From the NCBI RefSeq assembly GCF_039534975.1, contig NZ_BAAAWH010000001.1, positions 2,604,001 to 2,668,000 on the forward strand: a DNA stretch of 64,000 bases, read 5' to 3'. The notes under the pieces were generated by a model, which was given only the letters and a program-made list of their open reading frames with translations, did no database searches and was not told where the DNA came from. Below are positions 36,026 to 45,054 of this stretch, piece after piece. Both the position numbers and the translations under genes were made by a program. Position 1 is the first letter of the stretch. The number at the start of each line of letters is the position of its first letter. This DNA comes from Microbacterium terregens. GTDB lineage: Bacteria; Actinomycetota; Actinomycetes; Actinomycetales; Microbacteriaceae.

Positions 36026-37660
36026 TCAGTCCTGATCGAGCCGGACGTCGTAGAAGGACGGGCGGCCGACGGACTCGAACTCGACACCGTGGACGTAGGG
36101 AGCGGTGCCGTAGACCTGCGGCTCCTCGAAGAGGGGGATCACGTACGCCTGCTCGGCGAGGTAGTCCTGTACGGCCTGGGATGCCGCGATGCGCTTGTCG
36201 CCATCGGGCTCCGAGGCGACGGCGAGAAGCAGCGCATCCAGTTCGGCGTCGTCGGAGAGCAGCGTGTTGCGGTTCTTGGTGAAGTACTGGCTCTTGATGA
36301 CGTCCAGGTCGGCGCGGCCGACCATCGAGTGGTACAGCGGCGTCTTCAGCGGGTCCTTGATGTCCTCGGCGTAGGTGCCGGCATCCGCCGATTTCACGTT
36401 CAGCTCCACACCGATCACGGTGAGTTGCTGGGCGACCAGTTCCAGGGTCTGCTTGGACAGGGGCTGCGGTTTGGCCTCGTACACCGTGAGCGACAGCCGC
36501 GCGCCGTCCTTCTCACGGATCCCGTCTGCTCCCGCCACCCAGCCGGCCTCGTCGAGCAGGTCCTCGGCGCGCTCCGGGTCGTACGCATAGAACTCCGACT
36601 CGTCCTTGTAGCCGAGCGCGGACGAGCTGAGCGCCGACGTCGCGACGGGATAGTTCGCCGTGAAGATCGTGTCCACGATCTCCTGGGCATCCACGCCGGC
36701 GACCAGCGCCTGGCGCACCCGGATGTCGCTGAGCAGCGGGTTGGTGAAGCGCAAGCTCAGCGCGTTGTTCACCCCGCGGGTCTGCGGGGCGTACAGCTCG
36801 AAGCCGGCAGATTCCACGCGGGCCTCGTCGAAGGCCTGCACGTAGCGGATGTAGTCCGCCTGACCGGCCAGCAGCGACCCGATCCGCACGCTGTCCTCGG
36901 GGGCGACGATCAGCTGGATGCCGTCGAGGTACGCACGGCCCTGGTGCGCGGCGCTCGTCGGCGCCCAGTCGTAGTCCTCGCGGGCTTCGAACGTGAGCTC
37001 GGTGCCGAGCTCCTCGTCCGTGACCACGAAGGGTCCCGCGCCCACGATCTCGGCGGCGTGCCCAGCGCCGAAGTCCTCCAGCGACAGGTCGAGCGTGTCG
37101 GGCGAAAGCAGCCCCGAGTTGATCGTCGAGGTGGCCTGCAGAAAGCCGGGGGCCGGGGCGGAGAAGCGGAACGTCACCGTGTCTGCGTCGACGACCTCGC
37201 TCGAGGCGTAGTTGTTGATCGCCTCCGACACGGTCAGCCCGAGCTCTGCGTTGCCGAGCCCGTACACGTCGAAGTTCTTCGCCACGGCGGCCGCATCCAG
37301 GGCGGTTCCGTCCGAGAAGGTGACGTCGTCGCGGATGTCGAACGTGTACTCGGTGGCATCGGCGTTCACCGTCCACTCCGTCGCGACCCACGGCTCGATC
37401 TCGAGCGTCGCGGGGTTCTGCCAGGTCAGGCGTGCCGCGATGTTGTTCACGATCCCGCCGTTCGGGTAGAAGCCCGCCTGCGGCGGATAGAGGTTCGTGT
37501 AGGTCTGGTGTTCGAGGTAGGTCAGGGTGCCGCCCGCGGCGGGCTCCGCGCCGGATACGGCGTTCTGACCACCGGAGGTGGGCGACGCGCAGGCGGCGAG
37601 CGAGGCGACGGTGACGATCGCGAGGGCGCCGACCGCGGCGCGGTGTAGAGGTCGGGACAT
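36026..37660 (-). CDS. ABC transporter substrate-binding lipoprotein, SBP family 5, KPN_01854-type
   Basis: 544 aa. Lipoprotein signal peptide with SLAAC (Cys24). The mature protein follows family 5 (peptide, nickel, opine): AAGGTLTYLEH at the start, IEPWVATEWTV, YTFDIRDDVTFSDGTALDAA, and the RVRQALVAGVD motif. First gene of the seven-gene operon; Shine-Dalgarno CAGGAG 8 nt before the ATG. The KPN_01854-type assignment is from memory of a family that travels with the luciferase-like enzyme downstream. The ligand is unknown. Confidence 0.9.
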   Translation of the reverse strand: MSRPLHRAAVGALAIVTVASLAACASPTSGGQNAVSGAEPAAGGTLTYLEHQTYTNLYPPQAGFYPNGGIVNNIAARLTWQNPATLEIEPWVATEWTVNADATEYTFDIRDDVTFSDGTALDAAAVAKNFDVYGLGNAELGLTVSEAINNYASSEVVDADTVTFRFSAPAPGFLQATSTINSGLLSPDTLDLSLEDFGAGHAAEIVGAGPFVVTDEELGTELTFEAREDYDWAPTSAAHQGRAYLDGIQLIVAPEDSVRIGSLLAGQADYIRYVQAFDEARVESAGFELYAPQTRGVNNALSLRFTNPLLSDIRVRQALVAGVDAQEIVDTIFTANYPVATSALSSSALGYKDESEFYAYDPERAEDLLDEAGWVAGADGIREKDGARLSLTVYEAKPQPLSKQTLELVAQQLTVIGVELNVKSADAGTYAEDIKDPLKTPLYHSMVGRADLDVIKSQYFTKNRNTLLSDDAELDALLLAVASEPDGDKRIAASQAVQDYLAEQAYVIPLFEEPQVYGTAPYVHGVEFESVGRPSFYDVRLDQD

Positions 37661-37804
37661 GGGTGCTGCTCCTGAGCTGACGATGTGCGTGAGAGGACTG
37701 GAAGTCACGCTAGGGAGGCTGACCGGCGACGCGAACCGCGAAAGACACATCGTGACACCGCCCGCAAGACGCGGACACGCGCCGTCACGCGGCGTCACAT
37801 TCGC

Positions 37805-39217
37805 TCAGGCCCGGACGCCTCCGGCTCCGGCGCGCACCGGCGGATGCAGCAGACGCGGTGCGCCGATGCCGAGACGTTCCCGCAGGGTGGCGCCATCCCG
37901 GCCCAGCAGGCCTCGGCGGCGCAGCTCGGGCACGGCAAGACGCGTGAACGCTTCGAACTGCTGCGGCTGGAACGCCGACAGCACGTTGAATCCGTCCGCG
38001 GCGCCCTCGTCGCGCCAGAGTTCGAAGTGGTCCGCGATCGCTGCGGGCCCTCCCACGAGGAACGCGGCGGGCACCGCGTGCGCGGCGACAAGGTGCCGCC
38101 AGGTCACCGGTTCTGCTCCCCCGACGGTGCGTCCGGTACGCTCCTGCACGATCTGCAGCGTGCGCGCGGCCGGTTCGGCGAACAGATCGGATGCCGCGGC
38201 ATCCACCACATCGTCGACATTCCGATCGCGGGCGGGGTGGTCCTCGGGGACGCCGGCGAGCGTCAGGAACTCCCGGAGCGAGCGCCCGGGCGGGAAGGAC
38301 GCTCTCTGCCCGTTGCCGGACCCGTCGTCCAGGGGGACCAGGCGCAGCAGTCGCTCGACGATCGCGTGCGCGGCGCCATCGGTCTCGGCGACGACGGGAA
38401 GCACGGTGGCGATCACCTTCAGCCGGTCGGGGTCGCGCCCGGCGACGAGGGCAGCCGCGCGCAGCTGCGTCCGCGCGAGCTTCGCCGCGGTGGCGTCAGG
38501 ACCGGCGATCAGGGCGAGGTCGGCGTGCTCGGCCGCGAGCGCGCGCGACCGGCTGGACGTGCCCGCGTGGACGATCGGAAGATGCCCCTGCGGCGGGCGG
38601 GCGACGTTCAGCGGCCCCTCGACGAGCAGCTGCGCTCCCTCGAAGGCGGCGGGGCGCAGGAGGTGCGGGTCGATCAGCACCCCGGCCTCGGTGTCGGCGA
38701 TCCAGGCCGCGTCATCCCAGGACTCCCACAGGCGCCGCAGGACCGCGACGAACTCGTCGGCGCGGTCGTACCGCGTGTCGTTGTCGGCGTGCGCATCCCG
38801 ACCATGGTTGCCCGCCGCCCGGGGCTCCGCGCCGGTGACCAGGTTGATCCCGCCGCGACCTCCGGTCAGGACATCCAGCGATGCACTGGCACGCGCGATC
38901 GCGTAGGGGTCCGCATAGGTCGTGTTCACGGTGGCGATCAGCCCGATCCGCCGGGTGAGGCCGGCGAGGTAGAGCACGGCGCTCACCGGGTCGATGCGGG
39001 CGAGCAGGTACGGGTCGCGGAACTCCAGGTCCGCGCCGGTGGCCAGCCAGTCCCCGAAGAAGAGGTAGTCCAGGTCGGCGTCCTCGGCCAGCCGTGCGAT
39101 GCGAGCGAGGATCGCGGCATCCGCTCGGGGATCCGCATGCGCGCCGGGGTGGCGCCAGCCGGACGGATACGCGCCGAGCGTGCGCACCATGGCCCCGACG
39201 ATCAGCGGGTCGGTCAC
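37805..39217 (-). CDS. NtaA/SnaA/DszA-family flavin-dependent monooxygenase
   Basis: 470 aa. Luciferase-superfamily enzyme of the longer NtaA/DszA type: DYLFFGDWLATGADLEFRDP, IGLIATVNTTYADPYAIAR, then LTGGRGGINLVTG, the family's flavin-site block. Characterised relatives attack nitrilotriacetate, dibenzothiophene sulfone and similar compounds with FMNH2 and O2. The GTG at 39217 overlaps the stop of the sulfurtransferase gene (GTGA), so the two are coupled. This link and the nearby metY favour a sulfur compound as substrate. It is a different subfamily from the 358-aa enzyme at 31354. Confidence 0.88.
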   Translation of the reverse strand: MTDPLIVGAMVRTLGAYPSGWRHPGAHADPRADAAILARIARLAEDADLDYLFFGDWLATGADLEFRDPYLLARIDPVSAVLYLAGLTRRIGLIATVNTTYADPYAIARASASLDVLTGGRGGINLVTGAEPRAAGNHGRDAHADNDTRYDRADEFVAVLRRLWESWDDAAWIADTEAGVLIDPHLLRPAAFEGAQLLVEGPLNVARPPQGHLPIVHAGTSSRSRALAAEHADLALIAGPDATAAKLARTQLRAAALVAGRDPDRLKVIATVLPVVAETDGAAHAIVERLLRLVPLDDGSGNGQRASFPPGRSLREFLTLAGVPEDHPARDRNVDDVVDAAASDLFAEPAARTLQIVQERTGRTVGGAEPVTWRHLVAAHAVPAAFLVGGPAAIADHFELWRDEGAADGFNVLSAFQPQQFEAFTRLAVPELRRRGLLGRDGATLRERLGIGAPRLLHPPVRAGAGGVRA

Positions 39218-40068
39218 GCCCGTCCCACGTTCCCCTGCGGCGTGGGACCGGTCGCGACGAGCCGACCGCGCGCGTGGGACCACTCGCTCCAGGACCCGGG
39301 GAAGACCGCAACATCGATGCCGGCCAGGGCGCCGGCCAGGGCGGTGTGGGCGGCCGTGATGCCCGAGCCGCAGTACGCCGCGACGGGAGTGCCGTCCGAG
39401 GCCCCGGCGGCGGCGAATGCGGCGCGGATGGCGGCCGGATCGCGGAAGCGCCCGGCCTCCAGGTGCGCGACGGTCGGAAGGTTGACCGCACCCGGCACGT
39501 GCCCGGCGACCGGGTCGAGCGGCTCGAGGTCGCCGCGATACCGTTCCGGGGCACGCACGTCCAGCAGCACTCCCCGCCCCGGCCACGCGGCCGCGTCGTC
39601 GATGCTGGCCACCCCGCCGGTCAGCTCGGTGAGGACGATGTCTCCGCGGCGAGGCTGGACGTCGCCGGTCTCCAGCGGCAGCTCGGCAGCGATCCAGGCG
39701 CGCAGTCCGCCGTCCAGGACGCGCACATCCTCGATCCCGCTGCGGCTCAACAGCCACCACGCCCGCGCCGCGGCGACCGATTGCACGTCGTCGTAGATCA
39801 CGACCGTCTCGTCGGCGCGCAGCCCCCAGCGCCGGGCCGCGTCCTGCAGCGCCGCCCGCGTGGGGAGCGGATGCCGCCCCTCGGCTGGCTCCCCCTTCCG
39901 GGCGAGTTCGTGATCGAGATCCACGTACACCGCGCCCGGCAGGTGACCGTCGAGGTACTCCGGGCGCCCTTCGGGGCGGTCCAGCCGCCAGCGCACATCC
40001 AGCAGACGGACGGGGGCGCCTGAGTCGCGGAGGTCGGCGAGCTCGGGCGGTGAGATCAGAAGCGCCAT
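39214..40068 (-). CDS. Sulfurtransferase with two rhodanese domains (SseA type)
   Basis: 284 aa, thiosulfate or 3-mercaptopyruvate sulfurtransferase. The inactive N-terminal rhodanese domain contains LLDVRWRLDRPEGR and YLDGHLPGAVYVD; the C-terminal domain has LLDVRAPERYRG and the active-site loop AAYCGSGITAAHT with the catalytic Cys. ATG 40068 is preferred because it starts right before the first domain; upstream codons include a palindrome and a Cys-rich stretch unlike the family. Divergent from metY across 101 bp. Confidence 0.92.
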   Translation of the reverse strand: MALLISPPELADLRDSGAPVRLLDVRWRLDRPEGRPEYLDGHLPGAVYVDLDHELARKGEPAEGRHPLPTRAALQDAARRWGLRADETVVIYDDVQSVAAARAWWLLSRSGIEDVRVLDGGLRAWIAAELPLETGDVQPRRGDIVLTELTGGVASIDDAAAWPGRGVLLDVRAPERYRGDLEPLDPVAGHVPGAVNLPTVAHLEAGRFRDPAAIRAAFAAAGASDGTPVAAYCGSGITAAHTALAGALAGIDVAVFPGSWSEWSHARGRLVATGPTPQGNVGRA

Positions 40069-40072
40069 GGCC

Positions 40073-40094
40073 CCATGGTGCATCCGCACCATGG
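40073..40094. promoter_or_regulatory. Perfect inverted repeat between the sulfurtransferase and metY genes
   Basis: CCATGGTGC, 4 nt, GCACCATGG: 9-bp perfect arms, beginning 4 bp upstream of the sulfurtransferase ATG. Size and symmetry suit a dimeric regulator; it could also be a hairpin in the leader RNA. Confidence 0.5.
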
Positions 40095-40157
40095 CCTCGA
40101 CGCAGCCCCCGGTGCAACAGTTCGACACACGGCACGGCCTGTACGGGCGGTCCCGGC

Positions 40158-40163
40158 CAGAAT
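40158..40163 (+). promoter_or_regulatory. -10 box (CAGAAT) for metY
   Basis: CAGAAT, then GGGGGC (6 nt), then the ATG at 40170. Confidence 0.5.
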
Positions 40164-40169
40164 GGGGGC

Positions 40170-41516
40170 ATGTCCGAGACCCCCCGTTCCTTCGCGACGG
40201 CGCAGGTGCAGGCGGGCTACCGGCCGGGCACCGCCGAGAACACCGCTGTGCCGCCGATCTATCAGTCGAACGCGTTCGAGTTCTCCTCGCTCAGTGAGGC
40301 GAGAGACCGCTTCGCGCTCCGCCGGGACGGCAACATCTACAGCCGCGCCGCCAACCCGACCGTGCTCGTCTTCGAGGAGCGCGTGGCCGCGCTCGAGGGC
40401 GGCATCGCCGCCGCAGGCGTCGCGTCGGGGCAGGCGGCCGTCGCACTCTCGCTGCTCGCATTGGCCAAGCAGGGCGAGCACATCGTGGCCGCCAACCAGC
40501 TGTACGGCGGCACCATCGACCTGTTGCAGGACACCTTCGCCGACTGGGGCATCGAGGTCACGTTCGTCGACCAGGACGATCCGGACGCCTGGAGAGCCGC
40601 GCTGCGACCCGAAACGCGCGCGCTGTTCGCGGAGTCGGTGACCAACCCCATCGCGCAGGTCCTCGATGTGCGCACCGTGGCCCGGATCGCCCATGACGCC
40701 GGCGTTCCCCTCGTGATCGACAACACCGTCGCGACCCCGTACCTGCAACGCTCGAAGGACTTCGGCGCCGACATCGTCGTGCACTCGGCGACGAAATTCC
40801 TCGGCGGTCACGGCACCGCCCTCGGCGGGGCGGTCGTCGACCTGGGCACCTTCGATTTCACCGCCGACCCCGCCCGCTGGCCGCAGCTGACCGAGCCGTA
40901 CCGCCGCGTCCCCGGCGGAAGCCTCGTGGACCGGTTCGGCGCCACCGGGTCGCCGTACATCGCGCTGGTGAAGACGAAGTACGTGCACGACCTCGGCCCC
41001 TCGCTGTCGGCATTCAACGCGTTCCAGCTGCTGCAGGGGCTGGAGACGCTGGATCTGCGCATGCAGCGTCATTCCGCGACGGCCCTGAGCGCCGCACGGT
41101 TCCTCGACGCCCACCCCGCCGTCGCCCACGTGCATCACCCCGGTCTGGAATCCAGCGCCTGGCACACCCTCGCCCGCACCTATCTGCCGCGCGGCGCGGC
41201 GTCCGTCTTCTCTTTCGATCTGCACTCCACCGGGGACCCGGATGCGGATTTCGCGCTGGTGGAGCGCTTCATCGGGCGCCTCGAGGTCGTACGACTGGTC
41301 GCCAACATCGGCGACGCACGCAGCCTCGTGGCCCACCCGGCCTCGATGACGCACAGCCACCTCACGCCGCGCCAGCTCGCCGACGCGGGCATCGGGCCGA
41401 CCACGATCCGCCTGTCGCTCGGGCTGGAGGATCCCGCGGACATCCTCGCGGATCTGGACGCGGCCCTGGTCTGGACCCGCGCGGCGCGGGCCACGGTCGG
41501 TACGCTCGGAGCATGA
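40170..41516 (+). CDS. metY: O-acetylhomoserine (thiol)-lyase / sulfhydrylase
   Basis: 448 aa PLP enzyme of the Cys/Met metabolism family. The PLP lysine lies in [18 protein letters not shown], the substrate-site YSRAANPT and the aspartate region [12 protein letters not shown] are present. MetY joins sulfide to O-acetylhomoserine to give homocysteine, a direct sulfur-assimilation route. Its length (about 430-450 aa) separates it from the shorter MetB/MetC. CAGAAT stands 6 nt before the ATG. The next gene overlaps its 3' end by 4 bp. Confidence 0.94.
   Translation: MSETPRSFATAQVQAGYRPGTAENTAVPPIYQSNAFEFSSLSEARDRFALRRDGNIYSRAANPTVLVFEERVAALEGGIAAAGVASGQAAVALSLLALAKQGEHIVAANQLYGGTIDLLQDTFADWGIEVTFVDQDDPDAWRAALRPETRALFAESVTNPIAQVLDVRTVARIAHDAGVPLVIDNTVATPYLQRSKDFGADIVVHSATKFLGGHGTALGGAVVDLGTFDFTADPARWPQLTEPYRRVPGGSLVDRFGATGSPYIALVKTKYVHDLGPSLSAFNAFQLLQGLETLDLRMQRHSATALSAARFLDAHPAVAHVHHPGLESSAWHTLARTYLPRGAASVFSFDLHSTGDPDADFALVERFIGRLEVVRLVANIGDARSLVAHPASMTHSHLTPRQLADAGIGPTTIRLSLGLEDPADILADLDAALVWTRAARATVGTLGA
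41501..41506 (+). promoter_or_regulatory. -10 box (TACGCT) for the Gfo/Idh gene inside metY
   Basis: TACGCT, 6 nt, ATG 41513. It lies in the last codons of metY, so the dehydrogenase may have its own leaderless transcript besides read-through. Confidence 0.4.
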
Positions 41517-42496
41517 CTGGACTGCGCTGGGGAATCCTCGCCACGGGCGGCATCGCCCACGCCTTCACTCACGATCTGCGCATCGCCGGTCTCGACGTCG
41601 CGGCGGTCGGATCGCGATCCGCGGATTCCGCCGCGCGGTTCGCGGCGGAATTCGAGATCCCGCACGTGCACGCCTCCTACGAGGACCTGGTCTCGGACCC
41701 CGACGTCGACATCGTCTACGTGTCGACCCCGCATCCGATGCACGCGGAGAACGCGATTCTCGCGCTCGAACACGGCAAGCACGTGCTCGTCGAGAAGCCC
41801 TTCGCACTGACCGGCGCCGAGGCGGCTGCGGTGCGCGATGCGGCCGCCGAACGCGGACTGCTGGCCATGGAGGCGATGTGGACCCGGTACCTGCCGCACA
41901 TGATCCGCATCCGCGAACTCCTCGACACGGGGGCGCTGGGTGACGTACGGGCCCTTTTCGCCGATCACACGCAGCGCATCTCGTCTGATCCGAGCCACCG
42001 CCTGAACGCGCTGGAACTGGGCGGCGGCGCGCTGCTGGACCTGGGCGTCTACCCGGTCTCGTTCGCGTGGGACATGCTCGGCGCGCCGGTTGCGGTCACC
42101 GCCGCGGCCACCCTCGGCCCCACGGGCGTGGACGGCGAGGTCGCGACGATCCTCTCGCACGCCTCCGGCGCGCTGTCGACGTCGATCTCGGCATCCCACG
42201 CCGCCGGTCCGAACACGGCGCACATCGTGGGCACGGATGCCCGGATCGACATCGACCCGGTCTGGTACAACCCGACCTCGTTCCGGCTGGTCGCACCCGA
42301 CGGCAGCGTCATGGAATCGTACGAGTCCGAGGTCGAAGGACGCGGGATGCAGTACCAGGCGATCGCCGCGGAGCAGTACGTCTCCGACGGGCGGAACGAC
42401 AGCGACATCCTGCCGATCGGCGAGACCGTGGCGATCATGGAAACGCTCGATGAGATCCGCCGGCAGATCGGGCTGCAGTACCCCACCGAGCGCTGA
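41513..42496 (+). CDS. Gfo/Idh/MocA-family oxidoreductase
   Basis: 327 aa NAD(P)-dependent dehydrogenase. The Rossmann N-terminus (RWGILATGGIAHAFTHDL) and the catalytic-lysine motif VLVEKPFALTG are clear; the C-terminal domain contains GGGALLDLGVYPVSFAWDM. Relatives act on sugars, inositols or dihydrodiols. Starts inside the metY stop codon (ATGA), so translation may be coupled even though a role in sulfur metabolism is not evident. Confidence 0.92.
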   Translation: MTGLRWGILATGGIAHAFTHDLRIAGLDVAAVGSRSADSAARFAAEFEIPHVHASYEDLVSDPDVDIVYVSTPHPMHAENAILALEHGKHVLVEKPFALTGAEAAAVRDAAAERGLLAMEAMWTRYLPHMIRIRELLDTGALGDVRALFADHTQRISSDPSHRLNALELGGGALLDLGVYPVSFAWDMLGAPVAVTAAATLGPTGVDGEVATILSHASGALSTSISASHAAGPNTAHIVGTDARIDIDPVWYNPTSFRLVAPDGSVMESYESEVEGRGMQYQAIAAEQYVSDGRNDSDILPIGETVAIMETLDEIRRQIGLQYPTER

Positions 42497-42546
42497 GCGA
42501 CGGCCGTCGGGACCTCCGCGCACAGGTGACGCCGGGTACCGCCTGT

Positions 42547-42552
42547 CAGAAT
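42547..42552 (+). promoter_or_regulatory. -10 box (CAGAAT) for the NYN-LOTUS gene
   Basis: CAGAAT, 6 nt, then the ATG at 42559; same arrangement as metY. Confidence 0.5.
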
Positions 42553-42558
42553 GTACTC

Positions 42559-43800
42559 ATGCCCGACTCGCAGAATTCCCGCGTCGCCGTCTATCTGGAC
42601 TTCGACAACATCGTCATCTCCTGGTACGACCGCGTACACGGCCGCAACTCCTACGGCCGCGACCGGCAGCGCATCATCGAGACGCCGGAAGACCCCGAGA
42701 TCGCCGAGCGTCTGACCGCGGCGACGATCGATGTGGGCGCGATCATCGACTATGCGGCATCCTTCGGGACACTGGTGCTCACGCGTGCCTACGCCGACTG
42801 GTCCTCACCGGTCAACGCGGTCTACCGCACTCAGCTGGTCGCGCGGGCCGTCGACCTCGTACAGCTGTTCCCCGCCGCCGCCTACGCGAAGAACGGCGCC
42901 GACATCCGCCTCGCCGTCGACGTCGTGGAGGACATGTTCCGCCTTCCCGATCTCACGCACGTGGTGATCGTCGCCGGCGATTCCGATTACGTCCCGCTCG
43001 CTCAGCGCTGCCGTCGCCTCGGACGCTACGTGGTCGCGGTGGGCGTGGCCGGCTCGACCGCGAAGTCCCTCGCCGCCGCCTGCGACGAGTTCGAGGCCTA
43101 CGATTCGCTTCCTGGAGTGCCCCGCGTCGCCCGTGTCGCGGCGGTGGCGAAGGAGTCCGGTTCGCGCGCGCCCTCTCGTGGGGCCGGTTCCCGGTCCAAG
43201 GCCGCAGCGGCCGAGGCGGCCTCGGAGGCGGCGGCCGGCGATGCCGCCACCGAGACGACGGGTGAGGCGGCCGCGCCCGACGCGCCCGCGGCGACCGCCG
43301 TCAAGACCCGGGGCGGACGAGGTGGACGCAAGACTCCGGCCAAGGAGGCTGCGGCCGCGGAGGCCGCCGTGGCTGCGGACGCGGAGGCGCCGACGGCGGC
43401 CGCGGAGACCGCCGAGAACACCGCTGCGGCGGTGGAGGCATCCCTGATCGACGCGCTGGGGCCGGCCGCGCCGCCCAAGCGCACCAACCGTCGTGCGTCA
43501 TCGACCACGGTCGCGGCGGGCGTCGATGCGTCGCCGCCCACGGTGGAGGAGCCGTCCGAAGACCCCCAGGAGGTCGCCACGCGCCTGCTCGAGCGCGCGC
43601 TTCGACTCGGGCATGACAAGGACGACGACGCCGAGTGGCTGCACAGTTCGGCCGTCAAGACCCACATGCGCCGGATGGACCCCTCGTTCAGCGAGAAGGC
43701 CCTCGGCTACCGGTCGTTCTCGGACTTCGTCAAGGCGCGGGAGTCGATCGCGGAGCTCGAGGAAACCGGACACGAACGCCTCGTGCGCCTCCGCGAGTAG
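42559..43800 (+). CDS. NYN-domain putative ribonuclease with C-terminal OST-HTH/LOTUS domain
   Basis: 413 aa. The N-terminal NYN (PIN-like) nuclease fold shows the acidic residues expected for metal binding: AVYLDFDNIVISW, KNGADIRLAVDV and VVIVAGDSDYVPL. An Ala/Glu/Lys-rich low-complexity linker (about 205-330) follows, then a LOTUS-like winged helix near the C-terminus (SSAVKTHMRRMDPSFSEKAL). NYN-LOTUS proteins are thought to cut or bind RNA. The linker is longer than in most relatives and probably disordered. Confidence 0.9.
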   Translation: MPDSQNSRVAVYLDFDNIVISWYDRVHGRNSYGRDRQRIIETPEDPEIAERLTAATIDVGAIIDYAASFGTLVLTRAYADWSSPVNAVYRTQLVARAVDLVQLFPAAAYAKNGADIRLAVDVVEDMFRLPDLTHVVIVAGDSDYVPLAQRCRRLGRYVVAVGVAGSTAKSLAAACDEFEAYDSLPGVPRVARVAAVAKESGSRAPSRGAGSRSKAAAAEAASEAAAGDAATETTGEAAAPDAPAATAVKTRGGRGGRKTPAKEAAAAEAAVAADAEAPTAAAETAENTAAAVEASLIDALGPAAPPKRTNRRASSTTVAAGVDASPPTVEEPSEDPQEVATRLLERALRLGHDKDDDAEWLHSSAVKTHMRRMDPSFSEKALGYRSFSDFVKARESIAELEETGHERLVRLRE

Positions 43801-43846
43801 CGCACGGCGGGGCGGCTCGGTCCTCGTCCGCGCGAAACCCTTCGGG

Positions 43847-43852
43847 TACAGT
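43847..43852 (+). promoter_or_regulatory. -10 box (TACAGT) for the ROK regulator gene
   Basis: TACAGT lies 7 nt before the GTG at 43860, which decides between two in-frame GTGs. Confidence 0.5.
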
Positions 43853-43859
43853 GTCGACT

Positions 43860-45047
43860 GTGGTACGGCGCATCGCTCCACCAGGCTCGCAGTCCTCGCT
43901 TCGTGAAGCGAACCGAGCCCGGCTTGTCGAGTCACTCAAGCGCCACGGGCGACTCACTCAGGTCGAACTGGCCGGGAGCACCGGGCTCTCACCCGCGACG
44001 GTGTCGAACATCGTCAAAGAGCTGACCGCCTCCGGGCTGCTGCACACGTCGATCACCTCGCGCAGCGGACGCCGCGCCACGCTGGTCTCGCTCACCCGAC
44101 AGCTCGGGCTGGTCGCCGGTGTCCATTTCAGCGCGCGCCAGCTGCACATCGCGATCGCCGACGCCACCCGCACCGTGGTGACCCAGACGACGCTCCCTCT
44201 TCCCCTGGATCATCGCCACGACGCCGAGCTGGACCGCCTCAGCATCCTTCTCAGCGACATGATGGAGACCCTCGGCGGCACCGTCGGGGAGCTGCTCGCC
44301 GTGGGACTGGCCCTGCCCGCACCCATCGACCCGCGCACCGGAATGGTCTCCACCCCGGGGCTTCTGCGGGGATGGGAGGGCATCGATGTCGCCGAGAGCC
44401 TCACCGCGCGCATCGGCCGCCCCGTCTTCGTCGACAGCGAGGCGAATCTCGCCGGGCTCGCCGAAGCACGCGAGGGCAGTGCGCGCTCGGCATCCTCCTC
44501 CGTGTTCATCCGCGTCGGTCATACGATCAGCGCCGGCCTCATCGTCGGGGGCGATCTCTTCCGGGGGGTCAACGGCAAGGCGGGTCAGATCGGGCACGTG
44601 ACGATCGACGAGAACGGCCCGATCTGCCGGTGCAGCAACCGCGGATGCCTCGAGAGCTACGCCGGTGGCCCCGCGCTCCTCTCGCTCTTTCCGCCGAGCG
44701 AGGGGATGCAGCGCCTCAGCGATCTGATCCAGGCGTCCTATAGCGGTGACGGCAGTTCGCGGCGGGTCATCGCCGACGCCGGCCGGCACATCGGCATCGC
44801 CGCAGCCAGCCTGTGCAATCTGTTCGATCCCGAACTGATCGTCGTCGGCGGCGAACTCGGCCAGGCCGGCGAGATCCTTATGGCGCCGATGCGCCATTCG
44901 CTCGAACGCACCGCACTGGCCTCAGCCAACGGTCTGCCCGAGATCGTCGCCGCATCGTTCGGCGAGTGGGCCGAGACGCGCGGAGCGATCACGATCGCCC
45001 TCGACCACGTCATCGTCGAAGCCGACGCGCTCCCCTTCACGGCCTAG
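43860..45047 (+). CDS. ROK-family transcriptional regulator (XylR/NagC-like)
   Basis: 395 aa. The N-terminal winged helix (about 20-75) has LVESLKRHGRLTQVELAGST followed by LSPATVSNIVKEL. The ROK sugar-binding domain follows with VGLALPAPID, VFVDSEANLAGLAE and the zinc-binding CRCSNRGCLESYAG. Such proteins usually repress sugar-uptake operons and release DNA on sugar binding. It starts an operon with the first xylose-type transporter (7-bp gap), so autoregulation plus control of both adjacent transporters is likely. Confidence 0.92.
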   Translation: MVRRIAPPGSQSSLREANRARLVESLKRHGRLTQVELAGSTGLSPATVSNIVKELTASGLLHTSITSRSGRRATLVSLTRQLGLVAGVHFSARQLHIAIADATRTVVTQTTLPLPLDHRHDAELDRLSILLSDMMETLGGTVGELLAVGLALPAPIDPRTGMVSTPGLLRGWEGIDVAESLTARIGRPVFVDSEANLAGLAEAREGSARSASSSVFIRVGHTISAGLIVGGDLFRGVNGKAGQIGHVTIDENGPICRCSNRGCLESYAGGPALLSLFPPSEGMQRLSDLIQASYSGDGSSRRVIADAGRHIGIAAASLCNLFDPELIVVGGELGQAGEILMAPMRHSLERTALASANGLPEIVAASFGEWAETRGAITIALDHVIVEADALPFTA

Positions 45048-45054
45048 GCGCCCG

